DNA of 64,000 nt from the NCBI GenBank assembly GCA_032622095.1, contig CP136066.1, forward strand, positions 109,823,319 through 109,887,318, written 5' to 3'. Below the pieces are notes generated by a model. That model did no database searches. It was not told the DNA's origin and saw nothing but the letters and a program-made list of their open reading frames with translations. Of the stretch, positions 11,051 through 23,076 are shown piece by piece (within the stretch, counting starts at the first letter, position 1; each line of letters opens with the position of its first letter). The translations under genes and the position numbers were made by a program. Origin of the DNA: Siphonodentalium dalli. Its lineage: Eukaryota > Mollusca > Scaphopoda > Gadilida > Siphonodentaliidae.

Positions 11051-11460
11051 AAGGTACTCAATCCGATTCTATGGAGTACCTTTAAAGTCAGCTTCCAACA
11101 ACAACAACATTTTTATAAAACCCTGCTTCAGTTATCAGAATCGATTATAATTGCCCAAAATTAATGCTAACTATAGTATGAAATTTCCCGAAACGTTTTG
11201 TTCGACGAAATTTGGCCTTATTATCAACAAAAAAAATCTTGATTTTAGAGTTACCCATCTTCATCCGCATTTTGGTCCGAGACCGTCGGCTCGTCGACTT
11301 TTTTCTGGGCCACTATTAAGTTTCGATGGTGAAAAATAATAGATTTCAAAAATCGATATCTAATAACTGTGATCTTTGATAGGTGGGTTCCTCGACTAGA
11401 ATCTACCCCCGAAACCAAATAAATAATAATTTAGGGGCCCTTAATCGGATTATGCATCTT
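11051..11460 (+). mobile_element. MITE copy A (TA-flanked, AAGGTAC ends)
   Basis: It starts at AAGGTACTCAATCCGAT after TA (11049-11050) and ends near 'aatcggattatgcatctt' before TA (11461-11462). It matches the reverse complement of 26137-26572 over most of its length. Shared blocks include 'catcttcatccgcattttg', 'gtccgagacc', 'ggtgggttcctcgact' and an AAC-repeat block. The left end carries an extra short hairpin (AAGGTACTC...GAGTACCTT). It is non-coding. Confidence 0.7.
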
Positions 11461-11462
11461 TA

Positions 11463-12400
11463 AATTCGCGCATTTTGAATTCGCGCAGTGTGATGAGCTC
11501 TGGCGAATTCAAAACTGACCAATATATTTCCGTAAAATTTATCAAAATCATGTACCTGAATGTAGATTAAATGACCTCCACAAACATAAAAATACAGCAC
11601 ACACAGATGATACAATGTATAACTGCTAATTATTCAGTTGTGAAGATAAGTCAGTTATACGTATACATACAATGTATACAGCATGTATGCATGCATGAAA
11701 CACTGTTAAACAGGTGGGTCGTAATCACAATACTAAGATATGCACTGTGGATTTAGTGGAATTTAAATAATTCATTCTGCATTTATTTAATTTTAACATA
11801 AAAGAAACAAAAACTTCAAAACAAATCTTCGCAACGAAGATAAGAGTACGTGCGCGACAATCGGCGATTTATTGTTTGATGTCTTTGAACAATGTTCCCA
11901 TAAGCGAGATAACTAAGTCGCTGCCATATTGAATTAATCCATCCTCCATATATGGAGTTTATGAATATTCAAAACTCAATGCCCCTCCAGAACTTTGACC
12001 TGTAGCACTTCAACCGCGGAACGGGAGCTGGATGGACCCAATGTGGTCGCGACCCATGCAGTGACATGACTTATTATCAGATACATTATTGCTTCAACTG
12101 AATTACCATGCAGCGTAGTTTCCTTAGACATACACCAGCCAGTGAAATCTGTAGGGCTAATACTAGTTTACGTCGAAGTGTATATGGTTGCCAGACGAAG
12201 GCGACTTTTATTCCTCATCCCTTTGTTTGACTTAAATCGGCCAATGCCGATAAATGGCTCGGGTACCCTATTTGACCCCTCTGGGCGGCGGTCATTTTGG
12301 ATTGGAGTTGGTCGGGTGTGCATGTGCATATTTAGGGTGTCTTTATTTTGGCGAAATATAAACAAAATTGAATAATGAATAACTTGTCAGAATAAGGAAT
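11463..12400. other. Intergenic, nothing clear
   Basis: AT-rich sequence. A 77-codon ORF at 12142-12375 has no recognisable domain and has an equally long ORF on the other strand. It is not called. Confidence 0.4.
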
Positions 12401-12414
12401 GGAAGTCACCTTCC

Positions 12415-12900
12415 TGGTTGCCTCACTCTTCTATAAAGCGAACTTTACGCCCAGATCCAGTGGCGGAATTTGTCGTAAAATTTAACTACCTTATCATGCT
12501 AGTCAATACAAAATGCTACATTTATCGGAAATAGTGATATCTAACTGTCATAATGGTGTGTTATAATGATACGTAACGAGTAACCTCACATTTGACCTGT
12601 CCGTTTACGTCCAGAGAAGACCCGAGCTGTTCGCGCGTTCAAATGAGTAAATTTCTTTTGAAATTATGTAAACATTGTGACATAATATATTTTTAACATT
12701 AATTTACTACTTTCAGTTGCACCTAATATACGCTCAGTGTTGTAGATATCGAAAAATACTTATTCGGGGTTCACAATTGATAGCTAGTTATATCCAAACG
12801 CAGTAACAGGTGCCACGAGAGGTGCGAAATGAGTCAATTGTGACATTTTATAACCGTCAGTTATTTTAGATGAGCGGTGACTAAGGCTTCAAAGTCCGAT
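12415..12900. mobile_element. Partial, diverged relative of the MULE-like element
   Basis: Several phrases here appear in the same order in the element at 15767-16929: 'acgccca(g/c)atc(c/t)(a/g)gtggcgg', 'taatggtgt(g)ttataatga', 'aatt(a)tgtaaacat' and 'gagcgg(g/t)(t)cactaa(c/g)gctt'. The long terminal repeats are not recognisable, so this is an end-less relic. Confidence 0.5.
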
Positions 12901-13605
12901 ATTGAAGAGGAAGGCAGCCATTGGAAGCTATATATAGTACCGCATGTGAGGCTTGTATGTCGCGCTACCTCAGTCGCGACCTGGTGACTTGAACATGTAT
13001 TTAAACAGAGATATTACACGTATGATTCCAATATACAAAGAAGCGTCGCTTTGGTTTTGGCGTTGAAGCCAACTCTGGAACGCGATGACACTCGCAGACA
13101 ATCTGTGTGGCAGCATCATGCAGATCACACTCAGATGCTTGTACCGATTGAGAAGCATGAGCAGGACACAAACGCTTCGGAAACTCCGATTAGATATTAA
13201 AATTCAAATCCAACAAGTTCAGCTTATCCACTTCGGGCTTGCAAGTTACACAACCCGAAAAATAATCACCGTGAATGTGCCAGAGAATCCACTGAAACAG
13301 ACCAGTTCACGTGATAATTAGGATCTAGAATTTTTATTAACACGATACTGCCATTGTTGTCCCAGGTTGGAAAGTAACTTACCAACATGCGATGAGGGTT
13401 GGTAAGCTACTTACTAACTTACTCTGAGCGGTCGTGCCCAACAATTGTGGATTAGCTAGCCTAGTGATTGTGATTGAACAAAGACTACGCGATTGTTACC
13501 TTCAAAGTTGGTGATAACAATAGCCACATCGAGCAAATATGCATTTTATCGAATTGTTAAAACACACTTCGAACGTAAACACTTTCTCTCTCTCTCTATA
13601 TATGT

Positions 13606-14410
13606 GACTAGAAGGTGACCCGACTTCGTCCGGGCTATTCAAAAACCAAATTTCAAGTCGATTGCTCCACCCGTTTCCTAGATCTGGTCTGCGCATGCGC
13701 GAAGCTGGCGTCGCACGTGCTCGGCGACCCGATAAAATTCGTATCCGGGGCAAGATACATTCACATACCAAATATCAAGTCAATATCTCAACCCGTTTCC
13801 GAGATCTCGTCTGCGCATGCGCGAAGCTGGCGTCGCACGTGCTCGGCGACCCGATAAAATTCGTATCCGGGGCAAGATACATTCACATACCAAATTTCAA
13901 GTCGATAGCTACACCCGTTTCCGAGATATATAGCCCAATGTCATTTGCGGATACCTCGGCCGGTGATGAGTTAACGCGACACAGTCAAATGCATCGGCAG
14001 GGTGAGAGTTAACGTAATCTAACTTTATGACCTCTGACGACGTCATAGAAATTACGCATTGATTTTATCCCGATAAAAGCATTGTACCACTTGTACCTAA
14101 TAATTGAGGCAGATAACTAAAACGGATACATACATATTATATATCGTTGGAAAGATGAAGCCACACAGATTCTAACCGTGCAAATTATATGACTGGCAAT
14201 TTATTATTCGCGCTATATCGAATCGATTTGTGAGCACCGAACTGAAATATATTAGCGCAAAAACGGCGTAAAAATAGATTTGACCTCCGCACGTGAAAAG
14301 TTGACCTCGCACGGACAAATAAATATGCCTATGTTCGTCTCCGGCCGAAAACACATCCAAATACCAAATTTCATCGAAATTGGCTTAGTCGTTTTCGAGT
14401 CCATCGATTT

Positions 14411-14452
<42 letters not shown>

Positions 14453-14485
14453 AACACATACACAGATCTTTCAAAATATATAATA
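13606..14485. repeat. 880 bp tandem duplication, unit 1
   Basis: It begins 'gactagaaggtgacccgac' and ends with a (CA)n run and 'agatctttcaaaatatataa'. The next unit follows at an offset of exactly 880 bp with few differences. Within the unit, a ~129 bp block containing TGCGCATGCGCGAAGC and the E-box GCACGTGC is itself duplicated. The 'cccgacttcgtccgggct' head and 'taccaaatttcatcgaaat' tail resemble 3' parts of dispersed invertebrate retroposons. ORFs shared by the two units reflect recent duplication, not coding. Confidence 0.8.
14415..14447 (+). repeat. (CA)n microsatellite
   Basis: An uninterrupted CA run of about 16 repeats near the end of unit 1. In unit 2 the same place (15294-15332) has a shorter, interrupted CA/CAAA tract. 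Confidence 0.9.
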
Positions 14486-15354
14486 GACTAGAAGGTGACC
14501 CGACTTCGTCCGGGCTATTAAAAAACCAAATTTCAAGTCGATTGCTCCACCCGTTTCCTAGATCTGGTCTGCGCATGCGCGAAGCTGGTGTCGCACGTGC
14601 TCGGCGACCCGATAAAATTCGTATCCGGGGCAAGATACATTCACATACCAAATTTAAAGTCAATATCTCAACCCGTTTCCGAGATCTCGTCTGCGCATGC
14701 GCGAAGCTGGCGTCGCACGTGCTCGGCGACCCGATAAAATTCGTATCCGGGGCAAGATACATTCACATACCAAATTTCAAGTCGATAGCTACACCCGTTT
14801 CCGAGATATATAGCCCAATGTCATTTGCGGATACCTCGGCCGGTGATGAGTTAACGCGACACAGTCAAATGCATCGGCAGGGTGAGAGTTAACGTAATCT
14901 AACTTTATGACCTCTGACGACGTCATAGAAATTACGCATTGATTTTATCCCGATAAAAGCATCGGACCACTTGTACCTAATAATTGAGGCAGATAACTAA
15001 AACGGATACATACATATTATATATCGTTGGAAAGAGGACACGCCACAGATTCTAACCGTGCAAATTATATGACTGGCAATTTATTATTCGCGCTATATCG
15101 AATCGATTTGTGAGCACCGAACTGAAATATATTAGCGCAAAAACGGCGTAAAAACAGATTTGACCTCCGCACGTGAAAAGTTGACCTCGCACGGACAAAT
15201 AAATATGCCTATGTTCGTCTCCGGCCGAAAACACATCCAAATACCAAATTTCATCGAAATTGGCTTAGTCGTTTTTGAGTCCATCGATTTCAAACACACA
15301 AACACACACACAAACAAACACATACACACACAGATCTTTCAAAATATATAATAG
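14486..15354. repeat. 880 bp tandem duplication, unit 2
   Basis: A nearly identical second copy of 13606-14485. The main differences are in the CA tract and a few substitutions (for example 'aaagaggacacgccacag' against 'aaagatgaagccacacag'). Confidence 0.8.
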
Positions 15355-15757
15355 ATAATAGAACTGTCAATAATATCATTCGATTTCGGACAAGAAATCA
15401 CAAACTACCAATTGAACAAGGTTCTTGGGTAAATACTAGGCGATGAGTATCACATTATCCTGAAGTGTACCGAATTAAATGAACTCAGATCGACCTATTT
15501 GAAAACCCTATTTCTACAGAAGACCGAATGCACACAAACTCTCAGAACTCTTTAATACTAGAAATAAAAAGACAATTAGGAATTTGTCAACTTTCATAAG
15601 GAAAGTCCAGGATATTTTCGGCAAATCCACTTGAGGCTATAACACTGATATTCCATTAACCCACCCCTATTTTCAAAATACCTATATACATCCATGACTA
15701 TAAATTCCCCTGAAATCATCACCCGAACGGAAACTTACCAAATAACCAATCACTCAT

Positions 15758-16938
15758 GTATTCCTCTAGTCCAAGTCTTCTTGTACTAAAACCAGCTAAG
15801 ATATTGGGATGGCGATGCTGGTCTTTAGTCCAAGACCGCTTGTATACCAATCCTTTGACACGACTTACGCCCACGATCTGTGGCGGGAATTTGTGGTGTA
15901 TTTTACTGGATTTACCTAGCAAACCAATACATGATGCTATATACATCGGAAAGGCTTACATCTTATGGTCATAATGGTGTATAATAATCTAACTTTAATG
16001 TTAAATTACACATAGAATATTCCGGTTGATTGCCACACACATCGATTTGTTTCTCGGTTTGTTTACATTTTAACCGAAAGCCGAAGTGGTCCGAATAAGT
16101 TCGGCATAATCCGCTGTTTGTTCTGGGAATTCTACTTTCGGTTTCTATATATAGCGCGGGTTTTCCGAACAAAAATAGCGAAAACCGATCGCCCGAAAGT
16201 CCAGTTTTCTATGTGCTTTCAGAACAATTCCCGCACTAAAAACGTAATGACATAATGGAGGATCAGAACGGTAGTTTTGTTGACAATTTTCGCAAGCAAC
16301 TTGTCAAAAGTGGAGCAAATTAGAACTCTTGTGTCTGACTTGCCATGCGTGATGTGCATTTGACATCTGTGTTGATAAAATAATCGGAGAACCGAATCAC
16401 ACAGTTTCGAAATATAGTTCTTCCGTTTTAGTGGGACTTTTCAAACTTAAGGTTCATTTATTTGGTGTATTACATTTATATCTCCAATGTTTAATTAATC
16501 TATTTATTATTTTATTTATTGACACACATAATTACGATTACAATGGAGAATTCATCGTAATTTGCGTTGTTGTCCAAAATCTACGGAATATTTTCAACGG
16601 AAAATGCCGAACGCAGTTCGCAAGGTCAACTGAGTTCGCATACTTTAAAAAATATGTAAACACTGCGGCAAATGTTTCTTTTCACATTAAATTACCGCTT
16701 TCAATTCACAACCGATGTGGGTTTCAGATAAAATAGCATGTCTTCTGCGGAAACTATCCGTTTATTGTAGCAATTGTGATATTTTATTTCATATAATTGT
16801 GGTTTTATTTGAGCGGGTCACTAACGCTTAAGTCCTGTCAAAGGAATGCATGGGCCTGGAACTCGGACTAAAGACCGGCACCTCCATCCCAATATCTTAG
16901 CCGGCTTTAGTACGAGAAGACTTGGACTAGTATTCCTC
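15758..16938. mobile_element. MULE-like transposon, non-autonomous
   Basis: The element (15767-16929) has long (about 95 bp) terminal inverted repeats starting TAGTCCAAGTCTTCT. They include 'gctaagatattgggatgg' and 'ggtctttagtcc'. It is flanked by a perfect 9 bp duplication GTATTCCTC (15758-15766; 16930-16938). Long terminal repeats with 9 bp duplications are typical of the Mutator superfamily. No transposase is readable; the 101-codon ORF at 16431-16736 has no known domain. Confidence 0.75.
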
Positions 16939-17009
16939 GTGTGAAATTTATTGTCATAATTGAATATCTTGATGTCATAAATATTTTGTCTGTAATATCC
17001 ACATATCGA

Positions 17010-18152
17010 TTAAGGGTCAGTGTTCGCGCTGTCGGTAGCCAAATTAGCCAATGGCTAATCTTTTTCGAATTTGGCTAATAAAAATTTCATTTGGCTAAAC
17101 TTTTGGCTAAACTTTTTTTGAACCCAAATCGAAACTGATAGCATGGGGCCAGAAAGCTAATTAATAAAAGCGCTCAATAGATCGACATTCAAGACGAAGT
17201 TAGGTGACGAAAGCATTTCATTATTGTCGTACTTATGAAATATCGTACAAAGGGAAACCCGATCGACAACTCTATCAACCAAGCGATCATAAAGTGATAT
17301 GCAATCATCTTTAGTTTTCACAAGACGGACAAACAAAGACGCATGGACATTAAACCGACCGTGGTTGAATTATGATAATGTGAAGAAAGCAATGTTTTGT
17401 AAAGTGCATTGACGCCGGTATACAAGCAATTTGTTCGTAACATGTGCAGGCTGTTTTAATCTGGAGAAAGATTACGTCACTCTGCACGAAGCAGCAAAAG
17501 GTCATTATTAATTTTTACATTTAATCCCCTAATCCCCCAGTCAGCCCATTGTCTGTCTGGGCACGCACGGCGCGCCTGCACAATGCATGTTTATGATGAC
17601 ATTGTATTTATGACGGTCGATGTTTATGAGCACCAAGTGTAAGACAATAGCTTAATCAGCCAAATGTGAATCACGACAGATATTTTGTGGCTATTTGTCG
17701 TCAATACCGATACAGTCAAAAATAATATGCATGCTTTTATGACAGATTGTAATTTGATGATGGCGTAACAATATTAAGTTATTAGTTTCCAGATGTCACT
17801 TAGATATTTTCGCAAGGATAACTATTTAATGATTTAAAAATAGATATTGATATAAAACAAAACAAAATGATATTAAGAAGGACAATACCGGGTTACCCCC
17901 CCCCCCCAAATCACTCTTTCACATAAAGATTAATAAATTTTTAATAAATGATATATATAAAAATACTTGTAGTTCATCAAAATTATTTAAACTATTGTGT
18001 ATTTTACCTTTGTCTGTTAGATTTTACGTTTTAGTCATAAATTGTGAACCGACCAGAAAACGATGATTTAATTTGGCCAAAGTTGTTTTTAATTTGGCCA
18101 AAAAACATTTGGCTAAAGTTTTTTTCGGTCCAGCGCGAACACTGTTAAGGGT
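17010..18152. mobile_element. hAT-like transposon, non-autonomous
   Basis: The element (17018-18144, 1127 bp) has perfect 14 bp terminal repeats CAGTGTTCGCGCTG. It is flanked by a perfect 8 bp duplication TTAAGGGT (17010-17017; 18145-18152). This is the hAT signature of CAGNG ends plus 8 bp. Just inside both ends are runs of 'tttggctaaa/tttggccaaa'. No transposase is visible. It is inserted in the left end of the element at 18149-19498. Confidence 0.85.
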
Positions 18153-19498
18153 GGATACACACATGCATGTAATGTCTGTATGTAAAATACATGTATTTTA
18201 CATGGCCACACCAATAATTGACAAAATTAATCACCTGCGCGCGAGAGGTCAATTTCACCAGTGAGTAGTTATAAGCTATTATCAAACAAACTGCCAGGCC
18301 GGTCATAAACATGTCTTCTTTCATGGATGCCGAAATGAGTAATTCTTGTCTGATATATGTTGCTGTTTTTCACGAGTTATAATTCATTTCGAAAAGTGGA
18401 TTAGAGCCGGTCGATTTTATACTTGATTTGTTTCTGTCATTTCTTGGAAACAGGGTCATCCAAAACAAAAATAAAATATGCAGAATTCTTTTATAGGATG
18501 ATACCGGCTTGTTGAGATTTCTCTGATAATTTGAGAGCGAGCTCATGTGATAACATTAATTCAATTGGGATTGCAAATATTCATTTAGCGCCAAAAAATA
18601 ATGCAGGTACAGCGTTGAAATTAAAAAGAGTGACACCCCCATCCCCCATTTATATATATGTTTCTCAAGCCAAAGGTTGAACAAGCTCCTAACTGTCATA
18701 AGCTTGAATTATAACATTTTCGACCATACTCCATGATTGGGGAGGGCTGGTTCTCGAAAGCTTCCAATAACTAAGGGAGTTAATTGAATGTATCAGCCGG
18801 GATTATCTGGGCAAGAATTACAATATAATGTTTTACTTAAATATTCCATAGTTGTAAAGTTTGAGTATACATGTATAACTGTATAACACAAGAGAGGAAA
18901 GGTGACGTAGTTGGGAACCCGTAGCTAGGCAATCCTTTCGCCGAATGAAGACAAACAGCAACACCATGCATTCAAATTTTAAGCTGTATAATATGTTCAT
19001 AATTATATGAATAGCATAAATTGCTGCATATTAGATTAATCACTCGTAGAAAACAGACACGACAGACATGACTACGATATTTATAAAGCAGGGTGTCGGG
19101 ACTCAGGGTGCTGCATGCACACACCCCGTCGAGGAAATATGCAATGGTGAATTCGGTAGCTTCTGGGATAATATAGCTAGCTCCCCGTTCATGTTGGGGG
19201 TCATAGCCCCCTGCGCTGGGGAAGACGCCATCACTGGTATTAACATCAATAGAAGACTGACAATGATTAAAACAGAACGTCGACCATTTGAGTTATCGCG
19301 CGAATAATTATTTTAAGCGGCCTGACGACTTCGTCACAGTCAACGGCTCTTCAGCGGTTCAGAGTTTAACTCACTGTGGTCAAACACAGTCGCAATGATT
19401 GGGCTGTCAGCTGACACATATTACACGGTGTGTATGATCCATGTAAAACGTCAAATACACGATATTTACAGAGATTACATGCATGTGTGTATCCACCC
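18149..19498. mobile_element. Harbinger-like element with ~30 bp terminal repeats
   Basis: The left end GGGTGGATACACACATGCAT and the reverse complement of the right end match for about 30 bp and then more loosely for another 25. The flanks are TAA on both sides (18146-18148; 19499-19501), consistent with a 3 bp TWA duplication. A 79-codon ORF (19068-19307, +) lies inside in locally GC-richer sequence, but I cannot assign it. The hAT element above separates this element from its original left flank. Confidence 0.65.
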
Positions 19499-19501
19499 TA
19501 A

Positions 19502-20480
19502 CAGAATAAAACAAGAAAACCATAGTCAGAAATGGTAACGCCACCAAGATTATGGTATTACATATAAATAGAAATTATAAAAAATACATAAAATATTTTG
19601 ATAACAATTGCGTTTAAACAAGTAATCCTTCAAATTATTACTAACAAAGTAAACGACTGTGGGGTCACTCAACAGATTATAAAGACTTGGACATAGTATA
19701 CTGTAAATACTAAAATTTAAATGAAATAATTAAAAGATAAAATTTAGCAAGTAGTAAAAGTTAAATTTTCTCATTTTTGCTTTGGTTAAATAAAGCAATA
19801 ATTTAAATGTAACATTTGGTTTAAAAAAAATGATTGACCGTGGCTCTTCCAATAATTGCGCGACTGACCTGGTCAATTGTTCTTAAGAAGTTGTTTTGAT
19901 AATTACTATGGAGGGAAATAGTTGTGGCTGTGGCTTCGCAAGTAATTACCTTGGTGACGTGATGTTAACAAATCTGAACTCCAGTTAACCAAGGACGCTT
20001 CATACCAAATATAAGGTGAATTATTAATTCTTTAGAAGTTGTTTTAAGATTTACTATGGAGGGAAAGAATTGTGGTGCTGGCTTCGCAACTATTTGACCT
20101 CATTGTAACAAATATAAATATTAGTCACTCAGGCAATAGATGTATCTATTCTGTATATTAACTTATTGGGTCTTACGTGTCTTGAGATGTCTAAATAGTT
20201 TTCGATGGACAGATCGAGCAAGGGACCCACGCCAATCTTCTCTGTTGGGATTCCAATTGTTGGCTCATTAAATAGGCACATATGCTTAAGATACAGTCGC
20301 ACGCTCCCGTAAGTCGGGTTTTGGATCACAGTTAATGAAAATATTATTGAAATAATCGGTTTCCCCCAATAAACATCCATATATTGAATATACATGTTTT
20401 GGAGCAGAATTAGGCAGTCCATATTGGACGCCATCATGGAATTTATTTTGTTTTGATTTTCACACATAATTATTAGTTAT
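19502..20480. other. Intergenic with a two-unit repeat
   Basis: The phrase 'gaagttgtttt...ttactatggaggg' occurs at about 19886 and 20034, followed each time by 'tgtggctgtggcttcgcaa' or a close match. That is a two-unit repeat of about 149 bp. The 112-codon minus ORF at 20129-20467 has no recognised domain. Confidence 0.45.
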
Positions 20481-20522
20481 ATGGATGGAGTTCTCATTAA
20501 ACCTCACATCCTTGTATTGGTT

Positions 20523-20991
20523 ACAGTAATACCCAAAGTAATTGACCACTTAACCACATCAGAATTATTGGTAATTTTTCAGGTTTTGAAATCCTGAAAA
20601 TTTACCAATAATTTTGCTGTGGTCAATTACTTTGGACATTACTGTATGGGGATTGAGTTATCATTAAACCTCAAATCCTTATATTGGTTACAGTAATGCC
20701 CAAAGTAATTGACCACTTAACCACAGCAGAATTATGTATTTTTTCAGCATTTACAATCCTCAAATTACCCATTATTCTGCTGTGGTTAAGTGGTCAATTG
20801 CTTTGAACATTACTGTATGATGATTGAGTTATCATTAAACCTCAAATCCTTATATTGGTTACAGTAATGCCCAAAGTAATTGACCCTTTAACCACAGCAT
20901 AATTATGGGTAATTTTTCAGGATTTAGAATCATGAAAAAATACACACAATTTTGCTGTGGTTAAGTGATGAATTACTTTGGACATTACTGT
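20523..20991. repeat. Tandem array of three ~125 bp palindromes
   Basis: Hairpins at 20523-20645, 20690-20816 and 20871-20991 each run from ACAGTAATGCCCAAAGTAAT to its reverse complement with almost no loop. They are separated by a conserved ~45-55 bp spacer ('gattgagttatcattaaacc' and 'tcaaatccttatattggtt'). The repeat period is about 167-181 bp. It looks like a foldback element amplified in tandem. Confidence 0.85.
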
Positions 20992-21299
20992 ATGTAGATG
21001 GAGTTAAACCTCACATCAGTGTGTTGGGGATTTGGACCTTGACTTGGGACCTTTGGTTTTTAACGCAACAAATGCGCGTACACCGTATACACAATTTTTT
21101 TATGTAACCAGAGTTTTTCTTGGATAAGATGAGTTTGAAGCCTGCTTACATTTCAAAATGTTGTCAGTTTTGTATTCTCTGCAGCGGATCTCGACGATTT
21201 GAAGCAAAAGTTACAAAAGATAACATGTGTATGTGACGAGACTATAATACAAATGAAAAAATAAATTGAGGGAGGGGTGGGCGATACAGGGAACTAAGG

Positions 21300-22000
21300 G
21301 TTGAACCGATATAAATTTGTAGAGCAATAACGACCAATGTTGACATATTATGCATATCAACTCTACTGTTGCAACAAGGCTATAAAATAGGGGGGTGTCA
21401 GAATCTTAGTCATCCCTATATAGTGCCAGAATAGTCATTTATGGAGTTCTATAAGATGTTGGGTTGGTTATATGGACTCGGAGAAAAAAGGGGTTTGTAC
21501 AAATGAAGTTGATGAACTGACATAAATTAGTGGATCGATGTTGCCATGTAATGCATCGTGACTGTACTAAAGCAGCAATTATATAAAATTGGGGGGGGGG
21601 GTCTGAAATTATCTCTATAGTTGGCACCAGGATTATATAGAAAGGAATAGCAATTGATATACATATACGGTATACTATAGTAATACCATAGACATATAAG
21701 TACAAGTATCACGAGATAAAATATTACGTAACATGACTATATACCGATGAAAGAAATAAATAAATTGGACCGGGATTAGAGGTTGGGTTGGTTATATGTG
21801 GATAATTGGATATGGAATTCATACCGATGAAACGATACAAATTAGTGGAGCGATAAAGACACTTAGTCAGGCTACGCGGTGGAAATAGGGGTTGATACGA
21901 TAGACCGAAATAAATTTGTCGAGTGATAATGACCAATGTTGACGTATAAAGTAACGCGACTGTACTGTCACACAATTATCAGGTAGAACCGGTCAAATAT
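21300..22000. repeat. Degenerate tandem repeats with G tracts
   Basis: Phrases such as 'ccg(a)tataaatttgt(a/c)gag', 'gaccaatgttgacata', 'ttgggttggttatatg' and 'cgactgtactg' recur at about 200-220 bp. The ORFs here cross these repeats and are not called. Confidence 0.5.
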
Positions 22001-22024
22001 GACAGGGTACAGCACGTAATTATT

Positions 22025-22124
22025 TCCTAGATCGAAGAAATGATTTTTTTTTTTTCGATGATAAAATTTAAAACTCCTAGATCGAAGAAATGATTTATTT
22101 TTTTTCGATGATAAAATTTAAAAC
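22025..22124. repeat. Two 50 bp direct repeats
   Basis: The unit TCCTAGATCGAAGAAATGAT... is repeated at an exact 50 bp offset (22025-22074, 22075-22124). A diverged third copy lies near 22216. Confidence 0.85.
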
Positions 22125-22529
22125 TGTCATTTTTCAAAATTTTGAGCTGAAACTTGGTGTGTATGTGTATAATACTACTATATTCTTAAAATGACAGAGT
22201 TCAGCGCGTAATTATGTTTTAGATGGAAGAAATTGAATTTGTTTTCGATAAAAAATTTACAGCGTGTACGGCCTACGGGTCATTGAGTATGCTCAATTTT
22301 TGTAAACAAACTTTTGTCAATAGCCGTTTTGGTCAAACTAAACCTTCCTCGACCGGGACAGCAGATCCGAATAGTAGCTAAGATGTATTTAGATAGAATT
22401 ATCAAAAGAATATGACCGATCAGGGTACATTTTAAGAGAATAGAGTGGAGAAATCTTGGTGATAATTCCAGAAAATAAAGATGGAGGTGAATCACAATTA
22501 AACTTCCCACAATGCACTTCACTAAACCA

Positions 22530-22980
22530 GGGGTTCTCAATGGGTTACACATTATTTTCAGTCTATCAGATTATTTATATTTTCAACAACAAGTGACTTT
22601 AAGTTTACAATTTCAGCCTGTCCTGACTCTATCGATACGATTTAACACATTTTCAAAAACGTATTATACACCGGTGGCGTTAACTTTACAATTTAAGCAT
22701 CTACGTGATTCTATCGGTACGATTGAGTAAGGTACAAACAAGAATACATCAGGGGCTCCCAATGGGTTATATGTTATTTTCAGTCTATCAAATTATTTAT
22801 ATTTTCAACAACATATTATTACACCGGTGACTTTAAGTTTACAATTTCAGCCTGTCCTGACTCTATCGATACGATTTATCATATTTTCATAAACATATTA
22901 TACACCGGTGACGTTAACTTTACAATTTCGGCATCTACGTGATTCTATCGGTACGATTGAGTAAGGTACACAAAATACAT
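22530..22980. repeat. Tandem duplication of ~220 bp with internal sub-repeats
   Basis: Two units start 'caggggttctcaatgggtta' and 'caggggctcccaatgggtta' and end 'gtacgattgagtaaggtaca'. Each unit contains two related sub-units built on 'acaccggtgac(t/g)tta'. Confidence 0.8.
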
Positions 22981-23076
22981 TCGCCCTGTCCACCACACAA
23001 TATCAAACTCACAGAAGCTAGAAACACCACAGGTGGCGTAATGAATCTGAACCTGTGATAATACCTCGCCACAGTA

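Noticed and set aside
13662-14892. Two identical 116-codon ORFs conserved between 13662-14012 and 14542-14892
   Set aside because: Identity follows from the recent 880 bp DNA duplication; other frames are conserved equally and no domain is seen.
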